Program-made: the position numbers and the translations under genes
Notes under the pieces: generated by a model
The model's input: only the letters and a program-made list of their open reading frames with translations
The model's database searches: none
What the model was told of the DNA's origin: nothing
In this document: positions 1-7,599 of the stretch, in pieces
Numbering within the stretch: position 1 is the stretch's first letter
Layout of the letters: every line of letters begins with the position of its first letter
Source: CAYRAV01 sp964422365
Lineage (GTDB): Bacteria > Bacillota > Clostridia > Lachnospirales > Lachnospiraceae
DNA: 28,899 nt
Reading direction: 5' to 3'
Assembly: GCA_964422365.1 (NCBI GenBank)
Contig: CAYRAV010000038.1
Location: 1 to 28,899, forward strand

Positions 1-313
1 TGATATTCAGGCTTTCCATATCCTCTTTCACTGATTGAATGTACCTTTCTGAAATTACTTCTGGAGAAACACCCTCTTCATTTGCTTTTTTTATAATCTT
101 ATCATCTACATCCGTAAAATTAGATACATAATCCACTTCATACCCTTTGTATTCTAAATATCTGCGTACTGTATCAAAAATAATCATTGGTCTTGCATTT
201 CCAATATGAATGTCATTGTATACAGTAGGTCCGCACACATACATCCGTACTTTCCCCTCTTCTATTGGTACAAATTCCTCTTTTGTCTTCGTTAATGTAT
301 TATATACTTTCAT
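1..313 (-). CDS. cysS: Cysteinyl-tRNA synthetase, N-terminal part (cut by window edge)
   Basis: This gene charges tRNA-Cys with cysteine in the cytoplasm. Translating the minus strand from the ATG at 313 gives about 104 residues beginning MKVYNTLTKTKEEFVPIEEG. It carries the class I synthetase signature CGPTVYNDIHIGNARP at about residues 28-43: the first Cys is the usual zinc ligand and HIGN is the HIGH-type ATP site. The stretch FTDVDDKIIKKA follows, typical of CysRS. The reading frame is open to base 1, so roughly three quarters of the protein lies outside the window. The start codon lies inside the last codons of cysE (14-base overlap), which suggests translational coupling; both genes would be read from the T-box-controlled promoter upstream. 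The identification is very secure. Confidence 0.96.
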   Translation of the reverse strand, partial: MKVYNTLTKTKEEFVPIEEGKVRMYVCGPTVYNDIHIGNARPMIIFDTVRRYLEYKGYEVDYVSNFTDVDDKIIKKANEEGVSPEVISERYIQSVKEDMESLNI

Positions 314-992
314 TCTGTTGCTCCTTTTCTTCCTCTTCTATTTTCTTAAGCTGTGAATACACATTTTCTAATTGTTCTCTTAACTGCCTGTTTTCTTCCT
401 GCAACACAGATAAATCATTTAATACAGGATCTGGAAAATGAACTTGATCTAATTCTTCCTGTGGTATTTTTTCATTGTCTCTTTTTACTACTCTTCCTGG
501 TACCCCTACAACAGTTGAATTTGGCGGCACTTCTGAAAGCACCACTGACCCTGCTCCTATTTTTGAATTATCTCCTACCGTAAATGATCCAAGTACTCTG
601 GCACCAGAGCTAATCATTACATTATTTCCAATTGTTGGATGCCGTTTCCCGCTTTCTTTTCCTGTTCCTCCCAAAGTAACTCCCTGATAAAGGGTAACAT
701 TATCACCAATCTCTGCTGTTTCTCCGATTACGACACCAGCACCATGATCAATAAACAATCCCTTCCCGATTATGGCCCCCGGATGAATCTCTATTCCTGT
801 CTTTCTTACTGTTCTCTGTGAATACCATCTTGCAAGAAAATAATGTTTTTTTAAATATAATTTGTGGGCAATACGATAACGTAATACTGCCTTGAAGCTA
901 GGATATAAAAAAACTTCTAATGAGGTTTTTATAGCGGGGTCCCGCTCTTTTATAATCTCCATTTCCTCTTTGATATATTTAAAAATCCCCAT
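300..992 (-). CDS. cysE: Serine O-acetyltransferase
   Basis: This enzyme acetylates L-serine with acetyl-CoA to O-acetylserine, the first step of cysteine synthesis in the cytoplasm. The 230-residue product has an N-terminal helical region (about 1-65), then a left-handed beta-helix of hexapeptide repeats (about 66-172). The catalytic Asp-His pair appears in LFIDHGAGVVIGETAEIG (D82, H83), and the acetyl-CoA side includes GGTGKESGKRHPTIGNN (H118). The Glu/Gln-rich coiled tail after about residue 190 is longer than in minimal clostridial forms. The start is supported by AAGGAG about six bases upstream. The gene overlaps cysS, so one transcript makes both the cysteine precursor and Cys-tRNA. The T-box leader at 1082-1424 predicts that expression rises when tRNA-Cys is uncharged. 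Confidence 0.96.
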   Translation of the reverse strand: MGIFKYIKEEMEIIKERDPAIKTSLEVFLYPSFKAVLRYRIAHKLYLKKHYFLARWYSQRTVRKTGIEIHPGAIIGKGLFIDHGAGVVIGETAEIGDNVTLYQGVTLGGTGKESGKRHPTIGNNVMISSGARVLGSFTVGDNSKIGAGSVVLSEVPPNSTVVGVPGRVVKRDNEKIPQEELDQVHFPDPVLNDLSVLQEENRQLREQLENVYSQLKKIEEEEKEQQNESI

Positions 993-1081
993 TTTTTACT
1001 CCTTTCTTCTAAAATGTCAACCAATTCTTTATAATATATACACCAGATAACAATTTATAACCATTACTGCATTATGGTTAT

Positions 1082-1424
1082 AAAAAAACTCCGCCCCTGC
1101 ATATCTCTGCTAGAGGCGAAGTTTTCCGCGATTCCACTCTATTTCATATAGCGATTCTAATATCTGCCTATTCTGTTCAGATTCTATCTTCATTACTTAC
1201 AAGATAATCCTCTTTCCATAAAAAGTTTATCGCTATACAATCTCATTACAATAACGGCTGTAACCGTACCAGGCTACTATTGTTCACCTGGTCTGCTCCC
1301 GGATGCAATTCATTTTTCTTCCTATAAAAAATGCTTTCAGCCATGACATTTTCTCTCTGCTATACTCCAAAAAATTACTATTCCGTTCTCTGCATTTTCT
1401 TACTGAATTTTTTATATTATACTT
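1082..1424 (-). promoter_or_regulatory. T-box leader, probably cysteine-specific
   Basis: Read on the minus strand, the leader ends with the T-box core AGAGTGGAATCGCGG (1127-1141), a close variant of the usual AGGGTGGNACCGCG. An intrinsic terminator follows at once: AACTTCGCCTCTA pairs with CAGGGGCGGAGTT (1087-1123) and is followed by seven T. Upstream, the predicted Stem I region contains GAATTGCATCCGG. The TGC at 1305-1307 is the likely specifier codon for cysteine, matching the downstream cysE-cysS. By family knowledge, uncharged tRNA-Cys pairs with the specifier and with the T-box bulge and stabilises the antiterminator. The 5' limit is inferred from the promoter. The T-box and terminator are secure; the specifier assignment is likely. 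Confidence 0.9.
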
Positions 1425-1430
1425 TAATTT

Positions 1431-1459
1431 ATTTTATGCATAGTTGCTTCTTTTGTCAA
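1431..1459 (-). promoter_or_regulatory. Sigma-A-type promoter of the cysE-cysS operon
   Basis: On the minus strand there is a perfect -35 box TTGACA (1454-1459), a 17-base spacer and a -10 box TAAAAT (1431-1436). The predicted start is near 1424, which gives a leader of about 430 bases before cysE, enough for a T-box. Confidence 0.75.
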
Positions 1460-1606
1460 GTTGTTTTATTTTAAGTAATTGCGAAACTTAAATATATGAG
1501 AATTTTTCAATTACCTGCCACCTTAGGCGTGTTTGGAATACGCTCTAGAACCATATCATTTGACAGCAAAAAGTTATGTACTTTACAACTTTTTGCGATT
1601 ATTTCA
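1460..1606. other. Intergenic gap with two small hairpins
   Basis: This stretch separates the divergent promoters of cysE and the PAS-GGDEF-EAL gene. Two short inverted repeats are visible: one around 1524-1548 (TAGGCGT against ACGCTCTA, imperfect) and one at 1566-1596, where GCAAAAAGTT pairs perfectly with AACTTTTTGC. No ORF of note is present. The second hairpin lies just upstream of the plus-strand -35 box and could be an operator, but nothing shows this directly. Confidence 0.4.
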
Positions 1607-1635
1607 TTGAAAATTTTGTATAGAACTTGTATAAT
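1607..1635 (+). promoter_or_regulatory. Sigma-A-type promoter of the PAS-GGDEF-EAL gene
   Basis: TTGAAA (1607-1612), a 17-base spacer and a perfect TATAAT (1630-1635) lie about 65 bases before the ATG at 1700. A ribosome binding site AAAGAGGG precedes the start codon. Confidence 0.75.
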
Positions 1636-1699
1636 TGAATTAAAAGTCACTTTATTATTTCAATAAAATGCTGAAAAACAATGAAAGAGGGTAAGAGAT

Positions 1700-4600
1700 A
1701 TGCAGACAAATCTTACAAATGAACGAAATGACATTAATGCACTTGCAAATTCTGCTGAATGTGGATTAATCAAAATTGCATACAATAGCGACATGTCTCT
1801 TTTATATGCCAATGATTTCTTCTACACATTATATGGCTATACAAGAGAAGAATATACAGAACTGTTTGGCAATAAAACACTTGCAAGAATTCATCCAGAT
1901 GATTTGCAGCGCTTAAAGGCTGCCATTGCCAGACAACAAAGCATGGGAATTGCGCTTCGTTTTGAATATCGTATTATTAAAAAAGATGGCTCTATTGGCT
2001 GGGTTCTTTTAAACGGAAAGATGCATATGGAAGAAAATCTTATTGTATATCTTTGCTCCTGCCTGGATGTTACCTCTATGAAAACTTCCTATCAGGATCT
2101 GGCAAAATCAAAACTGGAGCTTGATATTATTTCTAATAATATTCCTGGAGGTGTGGTAAAACTTCGTACCAATGACTATAAAATTTTATATGCCAATGAC
2201 GGATTCTACCATCTTGGCGGTTACTCCCGTATTGAATTTGAAGAGGAATTCAATAATATTTATATCGAGTTAATTTTAGAGCAGGATTTAGAAACTATTA
2301 ACAAACAAATTCAGGAAGCTATCACAACACACAGTGTTCTTTCAGCGGAATTTCGTATTAAACACAAGTCCGATGATATACACTGGTGTTATTTAAATGG
2401 AAGCTTCATCGAAGAAGATAATAGTATTCCTGTGTTTCTTTGTGTCATTGTTGACATTACTGAAACAAAATCATATGAACGCAAATTAGAACTTGCACAA
2501 AGACGAAATAACCTTCTAGCTGAATTAAACAATGAAATCATATGGGAATATGATTTTGCCAGTAATACTTTGCATCGTTCCGGTAGTCTGACACATACCT
2601 TTTCAACGATTTCTGCAATTGAAAACTGGTCTGAATTTCAGAAAGAAAACCATGCCATTCATCCCGATGATACAACAACTTACCAAAGTATTTTTCAGCC
2701 AAAATATAATGGAAATGTTGAAAAAAAATTTCGTGCAGAATTGCGAATCAGAAATAATATTGGTATATATATCTGGAATCGTATGCAAGGTATTATTACC
2801 TTTGATGAACAGCATAATCCAGTCCAAATTATTGGAAAAACATTTGATATCGATGCAAGTAAACAGGAAATCCTAAAATTACAGGAAGAAAGCATACATG
2901 ATGAGCTAACCAGTTTATTTAATCCTAAGGCCATTAAAACCCGCGCAGATGAATTATTAAATAATCGTTCTGAAAATACCACCTCTGCTGTTCTTTTAAT
3001 TGACTTAGATCATTTTAAAATTATTGCGGACCACTATGGACGAGTACTCGCTGATACTGTGCTCAGTGAAACCTCTCTGCTTATCAACCGGTATTTTTCC
3101 GGAGAATTAATTGGACGTATTGAAAATGATTTATTTGTTGTTTTCATTGATAATGTTGTTTCTTTAGACGAGTTAAAAAATAAAGCATTTGAATTACGAG
3201 AAAGTATTTCAAATATTTCTATATCAGAGCAGACTGATATTTCAATTAGTGCAAGTATTGGCTACTTTACAACAAAAGAAAGAGAGTTTACTTACAATCT
3301 GATGATGCTTCGTGCAAATATTGCATTGCGCTCCGTCAAATCCAGGGGCGGAAATGGTGTAGATGCATATGGTACTATGTCTTTACACAAAAACAGCACT
3401 TCTATTGTAAGATCTTCTGAAGGGGTCCGCAATTACCATGATGGTTTAACTGGTCTGTTTAGCCTTCCTGCTTTTCTAATTGAAGCTGGAAAATTAATTG
3501 AGCAGGCAGATGATAATACAAATTTTGCTGTATTTTCTGCTGATATTAATCGTTTTCATTTATTTAATGCCAATTATGGTTTTTCAGTTGGAAATAAAAT
3601 TTTAACATATTTTGCAAGAATTTTGCAGGAAGAGGGTGCTACAACTGATATATTCGCCCATGGCGAAAATGATATTTTCTTCTGCCTTATCCGCTATCAT
3701 AATGAACAAGAGATTGCTGATTACTTCAACCGTATTAAAAACCGCTTGAATGCCCATGATACAAATATCGAGGACTATTACCGTTTCTCTATTACATGCG
3801 GCATCGCCACTACCAGCCATAAAAATACAGATGTTGCTACTTTGATTGACAAAGCTGATTATGCAAGACTTTCTTCAAAGGCTTTAACAGAAACCAGCCA
3901 TTATGTTCAATACACAAAGCAATTAGAAGAAAAGGAAAAGGCTGAATTAGAAATGGAGGATTCCATCGATTCTGCTATTGCAAATGGTGAATTTATTCCT
4001 TACCTGCAGCCAAAATACTCTCTTGCAGATGAAAAATTGGTTGCTGTAGAAGCATTGACACGCTGGATAAAATCTGATGGTACTATTCTGATGCCTTCTG
4101 ATTTTATTCCAATGCTGGAAAAAAATGGTTCTATTATTGAACTTGATTTCTATATTATTGAAGAGACATTAAAAATCATAAAAAAATGGATAGAGCAAAA
4201 ACTTCCTGTTCTTCCTGTTGCGTTTAATATTTCCGGAGAACATTTAAAAACCTCTAATTTTGTAGAGCGTCTGGTATCTCTAATGAAACAATATACTGTT
4301 CCAATAAAATATTTAGAATTAGAAATTGCGGAAACCGTATATATGAAAAACACAGAACAAATGACCTATCTGATAGAAGAACTTACAGAGATTGGTTTTA
4401 AAATTACTTTAGAAGACTTTGGAAAAGCCTCCTCAGCAGCCAATGCTTTTCGTGATTTAGATCTTTATGCTGTAAAATTAGACACTAACTTTCTCCACAC
4501 TCATATTCAGGACAAAAAGGAACGCATTATCTTTAAAAAGATTATTGAAACGGCAAAAGAACTTGGTATTTATGTACTGGCAGAAGGTGTTGAAACTTCC

Positions 4601-4717
4601 CTGCAGGCTGACTTGCTAAAAGAAGTTGGCTGCGATATTGTACAAGGTTTTCTCTATTACAACCCAATGCCTCTGGTGGAGTTTGAAGAATATGTACTGT
4701 CTACGATTTCTAAATAA
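1700..4717 (+). CDS. PAS-PAS-PAS-GGDEF-GGDEF-EAL signalling protein with degenerate GGDEF sites
   Basis: A 1005-residue soluble protein of the cyclic-di-GMP signalling class, with no membrane segment visible. In order it has two clear PAS/PAC units (about 15-130 and 145-258), a third PAS-like unit (about 270-390), GGDEF-type domain 1 (about 398-560), GGDEF-type domain 2 (about 578-745) and an EAL domain (about 755-1000). Neither GGDEF signature is intact: domain 1 reads RIENDLF (473-479) and domain 2 HGENDIF (654-660), so cyclase activity is unlikely. In the EAL domain VEAL (782-785), N843, E875, E878, K926 and AEGVE (961-965) are kept. The DDFG motif is EDFG (905-908), and the following loop, normally GTGYSS, is changed to KASSAA. 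It may be a phosphodiesterase or a c-di-GMP receptor driven by the PAS sensors. The start has a good promoter and ribosome binding site. It is the only plus-strand protein gene here and stands alone. Confidence 0.88.
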   Translation: MQTNLTNERNDINALANSAECGLIKIAYNSDMSLLYANDFFYTLYGYTREEYTELFGNKTLARIHPDDLQRLKAAIARQQSMGIALRFEYRIIKKDGSIGWVLLNGKMHMEENLIVYLCSCLDVTSMKTSYQDLAKSKLELDIISNNIPGGVVKLRTNDYKILYANDGFYHLGGYSRIEFEEEFNNIYIELILEQDLETINKQIQEAITTHSVLSAEFRIKHKSDDIHWCYLNGSFIEEDNSIPVFLCVIVDITETKSYERKLELAQRRNNLLAELNNEIIWEYDFASNTLHRSGSLTHTFSTISAIENWSEFQKENHAIHPDDTTTYQSIFQPKYNGNVEKKFRAELRIRNNIGIYIWNRMQGIITFDEQHNPVQIIGKTFDIDASKQEILKLQEESIHDELTSLFNPKAIKTRADELLNNRSENTTSAVLLIDLDHFKIIADHYGRVLADTVLSETSLLINRYFSGELIGRIENDLFVVFIDNVVSLDELKNKAFELRESISNISISEQTDISISASIGYFTTKEREFTYNLMMLRANIALRSVKSRGGNGVDAYGTMSLHKNSTSIVRSSEGVRNYHDGLTGLFSLPAFLIEAGKLIEQADDNTNFAVFSADINRFHLFNANYGFSVGNKILTYFARILQEEGATTDIFAHGENDIFFCLIRYHNEQEIADYFNRIKNRLNAHDTNIEDYYRFSITCGIATTSHKNTDVATLIDKADYARLSSKALTETSHYVQYTKQLEEKEKAELEMEDSIDSAIANGEFIPYLQPKYSLADEKLVAVEALTRWIKSDGTILMPSDFIPMLEKNGSIIELDFYIIEETLKIIKKWIEQKLPVLPVAFNISGEHLKTSNFVERLVSLMKQYTVPIKYLELEIAETVYMKNTEQMTYLIEELTEIGFKITLEDFGKASSAANAFRDLDLYAVKLDTNFLHTHIQDKKERIIFKKIIETAKELGIYVLAEGVETSLQADLLKEVGCDIVQGFLYYNPMPLVEFEEYVLSTISK

Positions 4718-4757
4718 CAGACAATTATAAACAGTATATAATAACAGCTATTTCCAT

Positions 4758-4824
4758 AAAACAATAAAACCCCCTGCAGCAAGCTGTCCAAACATCGGAT
4801 TTGTAACACAGCAAACTGCAGGGT
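4758..4824 (-). terminator. Rho-independent terminator of the hydE-zinc importer operon
   Basis: A long stem pairs CCCTGCAG with CTGCAGGG and extends inward through AGCTGT/ACAGC. On the minus strand it is followed by GGTTTTATTGTTTTA. It lies about 100 bases beyond the permease stop codon. In the plus direction, after the GGDEF-EAL gene, the tail is much less T-rich, so any stop there would be weak. Confidence 0.75.
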
Positions 4825-4921
4825 ATTTGCTTCTTACCAAAATAAAAGCATCCATATAAACTTTATGCTATATTTTTCATACCACATAACAGACGAAAAG
4901 TACCAGATAGTCACAACAATT

Positions 4922-5761
4922 TTACTTGATAAGTGGTTTTACCAATAATGTCATGAAGAATATTCCTGCCGCTACAATTACTATGGTAGGACCTGTAGCT
5001 GTACTATTATAATAAGATAGCAGCAAACCAAATATTCCTGAAAACATGGAAATAATAACTGAAAACAAATGATACTCTCTCATATTTGATGCGAGATTTC
5101 TGCTACTGGCTGCCGGCAATATAAGCAATGCATTGATAATCAATATACCAACCCATTTTACAGACAGCATAATAATCAATGCAATAATTACTACAAATAA
5201 ATTATCTAACCATTTTGTTCTTATTCCCTTGCTTCGTGCCAGTGATTCGTTTACACTCATCGCATGCAGTTGGTTAAAACAGATTCCCCAAAAAAGCATT
5301 GTAATGCATAGCAGTATAAATAGTGACACAATTTCTGTTGTATGAATACTTAAGATATCTCCTACCAACAGCGAAGAATATTTGGAAAAATTTCCATCTA
5401 CTGAAAGAATAACCAGACCCACTGCTGTTCCCAAAGATGAAAATACTGAAATAATAGTATCTGTTGATATTGTATTTCTTCTTTTAATCTGGTTAAGTGC
5501 CAATGCAAAAAGTATGGCAAATCCAATCATTGTAACATTTGTATTGACCACACCAAGTATGACTCCAAGTGCAATTCCTGTAAATGCTGAATGTCCAAGT
5601 GCATCTGAAAAAAAAGCCAGCCTGTTATTCACAATCATTGTCCCAAAAATTCCAAATAATGGTGTAATAATTAAAATTGCCAGAAATGCATTTTTCATAA
5701 AATCATATTGTGTCCATCCAAACGGCAATAATACTTCTAATATTTTATATAGATTTTCCAT
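4922..5761 (-). CDS. znuB: Zinc-type ABC importer, membrane permease
   Basis: A multi-spanning permease of the ABC-3 family (ZnuB/AdcB/MntB type), about 280 residues and mostly hydrophobic. Family-typical stretches are FGTMIVNNRLAFFSDALGHS near the N-terminus and VKWVGILIINALLILPAASS in the second half. The frame is open from 5791, but the ATG at 5761 (MENLYKILEVLLPFG) is chosen because GGGGAGG sits six bases upstream. This gives a 17-base overlap with the ATPase gene. It would form the transmembrane channel with the ATPase upstream and receive metal from the binding protein. Substrate choice between zinc and manganese cannot be read from the permease; zinc is favoured by the His-rich loop of the binding protein. 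Confidence 0.88.
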   Translation of the reverse strand: MENLYKILEVLLPFGWTQYDFMKNAFLAILIITPLFGIFGTMIVNNRLAFFSDALGHSAFTGIALGVILGVVNTNVTMIGFAILFALALNQIKRRNTISTDTIISVFSSLGTAVGLVILSVDGNFSKYSSLLVGDILSIHTTEIVSLFILLCITMLFWGICFNQLHAMSVNESLARSKGIRTKWLDNLFVVIIALIIMLSVKWVGILIINALLILPAASSRNLASNMREYHLFSVIISMFSGIFGLLLSYYNSTATGPTIVIVAAGIFFMTLLVKPLIK

Positions 5762-6560
5762 AAACATCCTCCCCGAAATGCTGGTTGCCAAAAACTTCTT
5801 TAAATTCTTTACTTTGAAAAACCTCTCTCGGCTTCCCTTCTTTGATAATAGTTTTATCTAACAAAATAACATGATCCGCATAACGGGCTACATACTCTAA
5901 ATCGTGAGATATTAATAAAATTGCCAAATCACAGTTCTTTTTCAGATAACCAATATTATGATAAAATAACTCCATGCCATTATGGTCAATACCTGATACC
6001 GGCTCATCTAATAATAATAAGTTAGGAACTGGATATGTAGCAATGGATAGAAGCACTCTTTGCAATTGTCCTCCTGACAAATCACATACTGTTTTTTCAA
6101 TTAAATCCTCCGCTTCAAATACTTTTAACTGTTCTTTTACGATTTCATAGGTCTTTTTGCTTTTCTTAAAAAAGACTGGAACTGATGTAATAAAACTTGC
6201 AAATAAGTCATATACACTAGTTGGAGAATTTTTAGGAATATTCAAAGACTGTGGTACATATCCAATTTTCAAATCTTCCACTTTTTTATCTTTTATATTT
6301 CTCATCTCAATCGTTCCTGTATGACTGATTTCACCTAAAATAGAACGGATTAATGTAGATTTTCCCGCTCCATTCCGCCCAATTATCGCTGTTAGATTCC
6401 CACAATGTACATGTACATTAACATGCTCTAATATCACATCAGATCCTATTTTTACACCAAAATCTTTCATTTTTATACAATGAAAACCACATGCCTTTCC
6501 CTGAATTAATTTCGCATAGTTATGTTTTCCCTGCTCTCTTGTTTCTCCTAACTTGCTCAT
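5745..6560 (-). CDS. znuC: Zinc-type ABC importer, ATP-binding subunit with Cys/His N-terminal extension
   Basis: A 271-residue ABC ATPase that powers metal uptake. Visible motifs are Walker A GRNGAGKST (61-69), Q-loop VPQ, signature LSGGQLQR, Walker B LLLLDEP and H-loop SHD. The core starts late: about 30 residues precede the usual beginning. They include CGFHC (C24, H27, C28), and a second cluster HVHC (H50-C53) lies shortly before Walker A. The start at 6560 is kept because AAAGGA lies upstream and no ribosome binding site precedes the internal Met31. The gene sits 15 bases after the binding-protein gene and overlaps the permease. The Cys/His clusters could bind or sense metal; that is inference. 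It looks like a trait of clostridial homologues rather than an artefact, but I could not search to confirm this. Confidence 0.88.
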   Translation of the reverse strand: MSKLGETREQGKHNYAKLIQGKACGFHCIKMKDFGVKIGSDVILEHVNVHVHCGNLTAIIGRNGAGKSTLIRSILGEISHTGTIEMRNIKDKKVEDLKIGYVPQSLNIPKNSPTSVYDLFASFITSVPVFFKKSKKTYEIVKEQLKVFEAEDLIEKTVCDLSGGQLQRVLLSIATYPVPNLLLLDEPVSGIDHNGMELFYHNIGYLKKNCDLAILLISHDLEYVARYADHVILLDKTIIKEGKPREVFQSKEFKEVFGNQHFGEDVYGKSI

Positions 6561-6575
6561 GTTTAGAATCCTTTC

Positions 6576-7580
6576 TTATTGATATAAAGCCTCTTTCAAT
6601 ACTTTAATATTATGTTCCATTCCATTTAAATAGGCATCTTTATCCCATTCCCCACTTACAAGAGAATCCATTACATATACCTTTGCACCTGTTTCTTCAG
6701 ACACACTTTTTGCAATCATATCTTTAAACTGTTCCTCTGTAAATAGCAATTTGATTTGGTGCAAATTTACTTCATCTACAATTTCAGCAACTTGTCCTGC
6801 TCCTAAAGATGTATCACTGTCCATATCTACTGCATAAACTATTTCTATGCCTAACTCTTTGGCAAGATAGGCAAAAGAATCATGAAAAATAACCGCTTCT
6901 GTATTTTTAGGATTAAAAAGCTGATTTTCCATATCTATTTGCAGTTTTTTTATCTTCTCCTCATACTGCTTTGCGTTTGTCTCATATTGTATGGAATTTT
7001 CCTGATTCCATTTGCACAAACCATTCTTGATATTTTCAATCTGCTGCATATAAAGCCTAGGACTCAACCACATATGCGCATTATATTCCCCATGACTGTG
7101 ATATTCTGTATCATCATTTTCTGTCAGATGCAATTCTTCATCATAACTATGTTCTCCTTCTATATGGTCGTGTTCTACTGTATGATTATGTTCTACTGTA
7201 TTTTCTAACATTTTAATCCCGTCGCTGCTGTCTACTATTATTAAATCAGGATAGGCCTTTACAATATTTTCAACAAATCCCTCCATCCCGCCTCCATTTA
7301 TAATAAAAAGATCTGCATGCTCTAATGCTCTCATATCACTTGTTGTAAGCTGATAATCATGAAGGCACCCACCTGTATTTTCTGTCAAATTCAAAACCTC
7401 TACCTCATCCAGCCCTTCTGTCAGATTAATAGCTGCTATATACATCGGATAAAAAGAGGTTACAATTGTTAGTTTTTTTTCCCTCTCCTGTTCTCCTATA
7501 TGGCAAACTGCTGTTACACTAACACCAATTCCTGTTGTGATAAATAAAATCAAGCTTAATATTACCAATTTTTTCTTCAT
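6576..7580 (-). CDS. znuA: Zinc-type ABC importer, extracytoplasmic metal-binding protein
   Basis: A 334-residue substrate-binding protein of the cluster A-I metal family (ZnuA/TroA/AdcA). An N-terminal hydrophobic signal (about 4-25) ends in VTAVC, a poor lipobox, so it may be a lipoprotein or simply secreted or anchored. The expected ligand motifs are present: GGCLHDYQ (first His), AHMWLSP (second His), VIFHDSFAYLAKELG (third His) and LLFTEEQF (acidic ligand). Between the first two ligands lies a His/Asp/Glu-rich loop from VEHNHTVEHDH to YHSHGEYNAH, about 45 residues. Such loops are typical of zinc rather than manganese carriers. Start: GGAGATTATA precedes the ATG, only 20 bases after hydE. 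No recognisable Zur-type palindrome was found upstream of the operon. Confidence 0.9.
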   Translation of the reverse strand: MKKKLVILSLILFITTGIGVSVTAVCHIGEQEREKKLTIVTSFYPMYIAAINLTEGLDEVEVLNLTENTGGCLHDYQLTTSDMRALEHADLFIINGGGMEGFVENIVKAYPDLIIVDSSDGIKMLENTVEHNHTVEHDHIEGEHSYDEELHLTENDDTEYHSHGEYNAHMWLSPRLYMQQIENIKNGLCKWNQENSIQYETNAKQYEEKIKKLQIDMENQLFNPKNTEAVIFHDSFAYLAKELGIEIVYAVDMDSDTSLGAGQVAEIVDEVNLHQIKLLFTEEQFKDMIAKSVSEETGAKVYVMDSLVSGEWDKDAYLNGMEHNIKVLKEALYQ

Positions 7581-7599
7581 TATAATCTCCTAACTGTTA

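Noticed and set aside
5382..5861. 159-codon plus-strand ORF opposite the permease
   Set aside because: It is the reverse-strand shadow of a hydrophobic gene with strong family motifs on the minus strand.
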